Shown here: positions 7,361 through 9,946 of the stretch, one piece after another | How positions within the stretch are numbered: position 1 is the stretch's first letter | Layout: every line of letters starts with the position of its first letter | Assembly: GCA_023429685.1 (NCBI GenBank) | Contig: JAEZDF010000144.1 | Span: 1 to 9,946 of the forward strand | Direction: 5' to 3' | Source: Bacillota bacterium | Lineage (GTDB): Bacteria > Bacillota > Clostridia > Oscillospirales > Ruminococcaceae | DNA length: 9,946 bases | Program-made: the position numbers and the translations under genes | The notes under the pieces: model-generated | The model's input: the letters and a program-made list of their open reading frames with translations, nothing else | Databases searched by the model: none | What the model was told of the DNA's origin: nothing

Positions 7361-7393
7361 CTTCCGCATATAAGCATTATGCTTGGGGCGAAG
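7361..7393. repeat. Imperfect palindrome upstream of the lon promoter
   Basis: The core AAGCAT-T-ATGCTT (7372-7384) is a perfect inverted repeat with a single central base. Outer segments CTT-CGC (7361-7367, one bulged C) and GCGAAG (7388-7393) extend the symmetry. It lies about 40 bases before the lon -35 element and could be an operator or an unrelated small stem-loop. Confidence 0.45.
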
Positions 7394-7431
7394 TGTTAAT
7401 AATATTGAAAAGAATTGTTGTTATAAATTTG

Positions 7432-7460
7432 TTGAACTGACGCGTGTTTTCTAATATAAT
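7432..7460 (+). promoter_or_regulatory. Near-consensus sigma-A promoter for lon
   Basis: TTGAAC (7432-7437) and a perfect TATAAT (7455-7460) are separated by the ideal 17 bases. Transcription would begin near 7467 and give a leader of about 100 bases before the lon ATG. The -10 element sits inside the left arm of a long inverted repeat (7450-7533), so a regulator or DNA structure could act here. Confidence 0.85.
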
Positions 7461-7533
7461 GGGTTAAGAAGTGTTCATGTTAAAGCATTTCATTGTGCTT
7501 AACTGGTATGACACACCATTACATTATATTAGA
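7450..7533. repeat. Extended imperfect palindrome over the lon promoter and leader
   Basis: A perfect 12-base inverted repeat (TCTAATATAATG at 7450-7461, its complement at 7522-7533) surrounds a second, imperfect one. In the inner repeat, TCAT-GTTAA-GCA (7475-7487, one bulged A) pairs with TGC-TTAAC-(TGGT)-ATGA (7496-7511). GTG (7471-7473) opposite CAC (7512-7514) extends it. The outer and inner repeats share the same centre at about 7491.5. The inner part lies wholly downstream of the predicted start near 7467 and could fold as a leader RNA hairpin. The outer arms can act only at DNA level, because the left arm is the -10 region. Confidence 0.7.
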
Positions 7534-7569
7534 TTATTTGCTTTAGCCGGTAGAATGGAGGGAACCTTT

Positions 7570-9946
7570 ATGGATCAACAAGCTGCTCAGGTAAAAACTG
7601 CTAGGCTCCCCATGCTGGCACTAAGAGGTTTGGTAGTATATCCGAATATGGTTTTGCATTTTGATGTAGGCCGAAAAAAGTCGGTGCTTGCCTTAAATGA
7701 AGCAATGGGCAACAATCAGCTTGTTTTTTTGGTTACACAAAAGGACATCCGCGAAGACGAACCTAAGGACTATGACCTGTATTCTGTCGGTGTTGTTGCC
7801 GAGGTGCGGCAGATACTTAAGATGCCTGGCGACAGCCTCCGCGTCCTGGTCGAAGGTCTTTACCGCGCGAAGCTGATAGATATATTGCAAGAAGACCCCT
7901 TTATGTCTGCTATGGTAGAGGAGTTACCCCTTAAAACAATACGAACAAAAAATCAAAAGGATACCGCAGAGGCGCTGATGCGCACGGTGAAGGATCTTTT
8001 TGAGGAGTATTCCTACCTAACTCCTCAGATGCCAAAGGATTATATGCTTAACGTGATGGCAAGCGAGGACCCCGTCTATCTTTGTGAATACATATCGGGC
8101 AACCTGATGCTCAAGACGGGTGACAAGCAGCGTATCCTCGAAGAGAGTGCCCCCATTCGCCGTCTGGAACTACTGGTTCAGATCCTTGAGGACGAAAACA
8201 GCGTGCTGTCCATCGAGAAGGATCTGTATGACAAGGTTAAACAGCAGGTAGATAAAAACCAGCGTGAGTACTTTTTGCGCGAGCAGATGAAGGTCATCTC
8301 CAGCGAGCTTGGGGAAGGCGACAGCGTGCAGGAAGAAGCGATGGAGTATTTTGATCGTATAGAGCGCCTAAACCTACCCAAGGAAGCGGCCGACAAGCTA
8401 AACAAAGAGGCGGAGCGCCTGTTTAAGATGCCGTACAACTCGCAGGAAGCAAGTGTAATTCGTAACTATCTTGACACCTGCCTAGACCTGCCTTGGAACA
8501 AAGAGACCAAAGATAAGATTGATATTACCAAAGCAAAGCGCATCCTTGACCGTGACCATTATGGGCTTTCAAAGGTAAAAGAGCGCATTTTAGAGCTGCT
8601 TGCGGTCCGTAAGCTAGCACCTGATATCACCGGCCAGATAATTTGTCTGGTGGGTCCTCCGGGCGTGGGAAAAACATCGATTGCCCGTTCTGTGGCAGCT
8701 GCGCTTGGCAGGAAATACGCACGTATTTCACTGGGCGGTGTTCGGGACGAATCGGATATCCGTGGTCACCGAAAGACCTATGTGGGCGCGATGCCCGGGC
8801 GTATCATTGATGCCCTCAGTCGTGCGGGAAGCAAAAATGCGCTGATACTGCTGGATGAAGTAGATAAACTCAGCCACGACTTTAGAGGAGACCCAGCGTC
8901 CGCACTGCTTGAAGTTCTCGATTCCGAGCAGAACAAGGCGTTTCGCGACCATTACATAGAGCTTGCGTTTGATATCAGCAATATCTTGTTTATTACAACC
9001 GCTAACGATAAAAGCGAGATTCCGGCGCCTTTGCTTGACCGAATGGAACTTATTGAACTTTCGAGTTATACTCGGGAGGAGAAGTTCCATATCGCGCGTA
9101 ACCATCTGGCTCCCAAGCAGATTAAACGAAACGGATTGTCTGCAAAAAGCATCAAGATTTTAGATGGTGCGCTTTATGCGATTATCGATTATTATACCCG
9201 TGAAGCGGGCGTACGCAAGCTGGAACGAGCAGTCTCATCGCTTTGCCGAAAGGCAGCAAAGCTAATTGTAGAAGGCTCGCAGGCGAAGGTTGTAATTTCT
9301 GACGCAAACATCGGTGAGTTTTTGGGTGCGCGTAAGTTCCGCCCTGACGACATCTTAAAAAAGAACGAGATCGGCGTAGTGACCGGTCTTGCATGGACGA
9401 GTGTTGGCGGCGAGATTATGATGATCGAGGTCAACGTGGTAAAGGGTACCGGCAAGATTCAGCTCACCGGCTCTTTGGGCGACGTAATGAAAGAATCGGC
9501 AAACATTGCGGTCAGCTATATTCGCAGTAAGGCGGATAAATTAAAGATTGATGAGGATTTCTATAAAGACCGCGATATTCACATCCATGCCCCAGAGGGA
9601 GCCGTTCCAAAGGACGGACCGTCTGCAGGTGTTACAATGGTTACGGCCTTGGTATCGGCACTGACTGGGATCCCAGTTAAACGCGAGGTGGCAATGACGG
9701 GAGAGGTTACTCTGCGCGGTCGCGTTTTACCCATTGGCGGGCTGAAGGAGAAGACGATGGCCGCCTACCGTGCCGGTGTAAAAACAGTCATAATTCCAGA
9801 GGATAATGGTGCTGACCTCGAAGAGATTGATGAAACGGTAAAACAAGCGCTCAACTTTGTGTTAGCCGATGATGTGGATACCGTGCTCAAGACTGCACTG
9901 TTATTTTGCACCGATGAATGCGTGGATGCCCGGATGAAGGACGCAG
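7570..9946 (+). CDS. lon: ATP-dependent Lon protease (LonA), 3' end cut by the window
   Basis: Lon is a soluble hexameric AAA+ serine protease that degrades misfolded and regulatory proteins. The frame stays open for 792 codons to the window edge. It contains the N-terminal substrate-binding domain (about residues 12-205, beginning RLPMLALRGLVVYPNM), a helical linker, then Walker A GPPGVGKT (362-369) and Walker B LILLDE (ending at D429-E430). The pore-loop region RGHRKTYVGAMPGRI precedes Walker B. The protease domain has the Ser-Lys dyad S685 (KDGPSAG) and K728 (second lysine of GLKEK). About 64 residues follow K728, similar to the E. coli tail, so only a few codons are probably missing. ATG 7570 is preceded by GGAGGGA (7557-7563), eight bases from GGAGG to the start codon. 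The gene has its own strong promoter behind the clpX terminator. The AAA+ and protease domains with no membrane segment indicate LonA, not LonB. Confidence 0.97.
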   Translation, partial: MDQQAAQVKTARLPMLALRGLVVYPNMVLHFDVGRKKSVLALNEAMGNNQLVFLVTQKDIREDEPKDYDLYSVGVVAEVRQILKMPGDSLRVLVEGLYRAKLIDILQEDPFMSAMVEELPLKTIRTKNQKDTAEALMRTVKDLFEEYSYLTPQMPKDYMLNVMASEDPVYLCEYISGNLMLKTGDKQRILEESAPIRRLELLVQILEDENSVLSIEKDLYDKVKQQVDKNQREYFLREQMKVISSELGEGDSVQEEAMEYFDRIERLNLPKEAADKLNKEAERLFKMPYNSQEASVIRNYLDTCLDLPWNKETKDKIDITKAKRILDRDHYGLSKVKERILELLAVRKLAPDITGQIICLVGPPGVGKTSIARSVAAALGRKYARISLGGVRDESDIRGHRKTYVGAMPGRIIDALSRAGSKNALILLDEVDKLSHDFRGDPASALLEVLDSEQNKAFRDHYIELAFDISNILFITTANDKSEIPAPLLDRMELIELSSYTREEKFHIARNHLAPKQIKRNGLSAKSIKILDGALYAIIDYYTREAGVRKLERAVSSLCRKAAKLIVEGSQAKVVISDANIGEFLGARKFRPDDILKKNEIGVVTGLAWTSVGGEIMMIEVNVVKGTGKIQLTGSLGDVMKESANIAVSYIRSKADKLKIDEDFYKDRDIHIHAPEGAVPKDGPSAGVTMVTALVSALTGIPVKREVAMTGEVTLRGRVLPIGGLKEKTMAAYRAGVKTVIIPEDNGADLEEIDETVKQALNFVLADDVDTVLKTALLFCTDECVDARMKDA

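Larger units (their letters stand above)
7352..7543 (+). repeat. 12-bp direct repeat flanking the lon promoter region
   Basis: GATTATTTGCTT occurs identically at 7352-7363 and 7532-7543. The two copies bracket 168 bases that contain the lon promoter and both palindromes. The second copy ends 13 bases before the lon ribosome binding site. Confidence 0.7.

Noticed and set aside
7405..7427. Alternative lon promoter from TTGAAA and TATAAA
   Set aside because: The spacing is only 11 bases, far from the required 16-18. The TTGAAC/TATAAT pair at 7432-7460 is much better.

Overview
The window looks like ordinary chromosomal DNA from a low-to-mid GC member of the Firmicutes, most likely the class Clostridia. 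The evidence is strong AGGAGG-type ribosome binding sites, a consensus sigma-A type promoter, a DUF1540 Cys-rich small protein, a COG1768-type metallophosphoesterase, and the gene order tig-clpP-clpX-lon. The finer placement (Oscillospirales/Ruminococcaceae-like, suggested by the Lys/Ala/Pro tail on trigger factor) is inference only.

Region 1 (1-2585): the last codons of a possible upstream gene overlap the start of an M19 (renal dipeptidase-like) metallopeptidase gene. Fifty bases later comes thrC, threonine synthase. The two are probably co-transcribed. An imperfect hairpin closes the convergent gap after thrC.

Region 2 (2599-3554): a small minus-strand gene for a four-cysteine DUF1540 protein diverges from a plus-strand metallophosphoesterase gene. 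The two have back-to-back strong ribosome binding sites.

Region 3 (3579-9946): a protein quality-control cluster. A promoter with an extended -10 drives tig (trigger factor, with a long charged C-terminal tail), then clpP. A hairpin separates clpP from clpX, so clpX may have its own promoter. A strong terminator follows clpX. The roughly 300-base gap before lon holds a near-perfect promoter embedded in unusually dense repeat structure. lon runs off the window just short of its expected end. Trigger factor assists nascent chains at the ribosome. ClpX unfolds substrates for the ClpP chamber, and Lon is an independent ATP-dependent protease.

No exotic system (phage, CRISPR, toxin-antitoxin, transposase, RNA gene) is visible. 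The most unusual signal is the extended dyad symmetry and direct repeats around the lon promoter (7352-7543).
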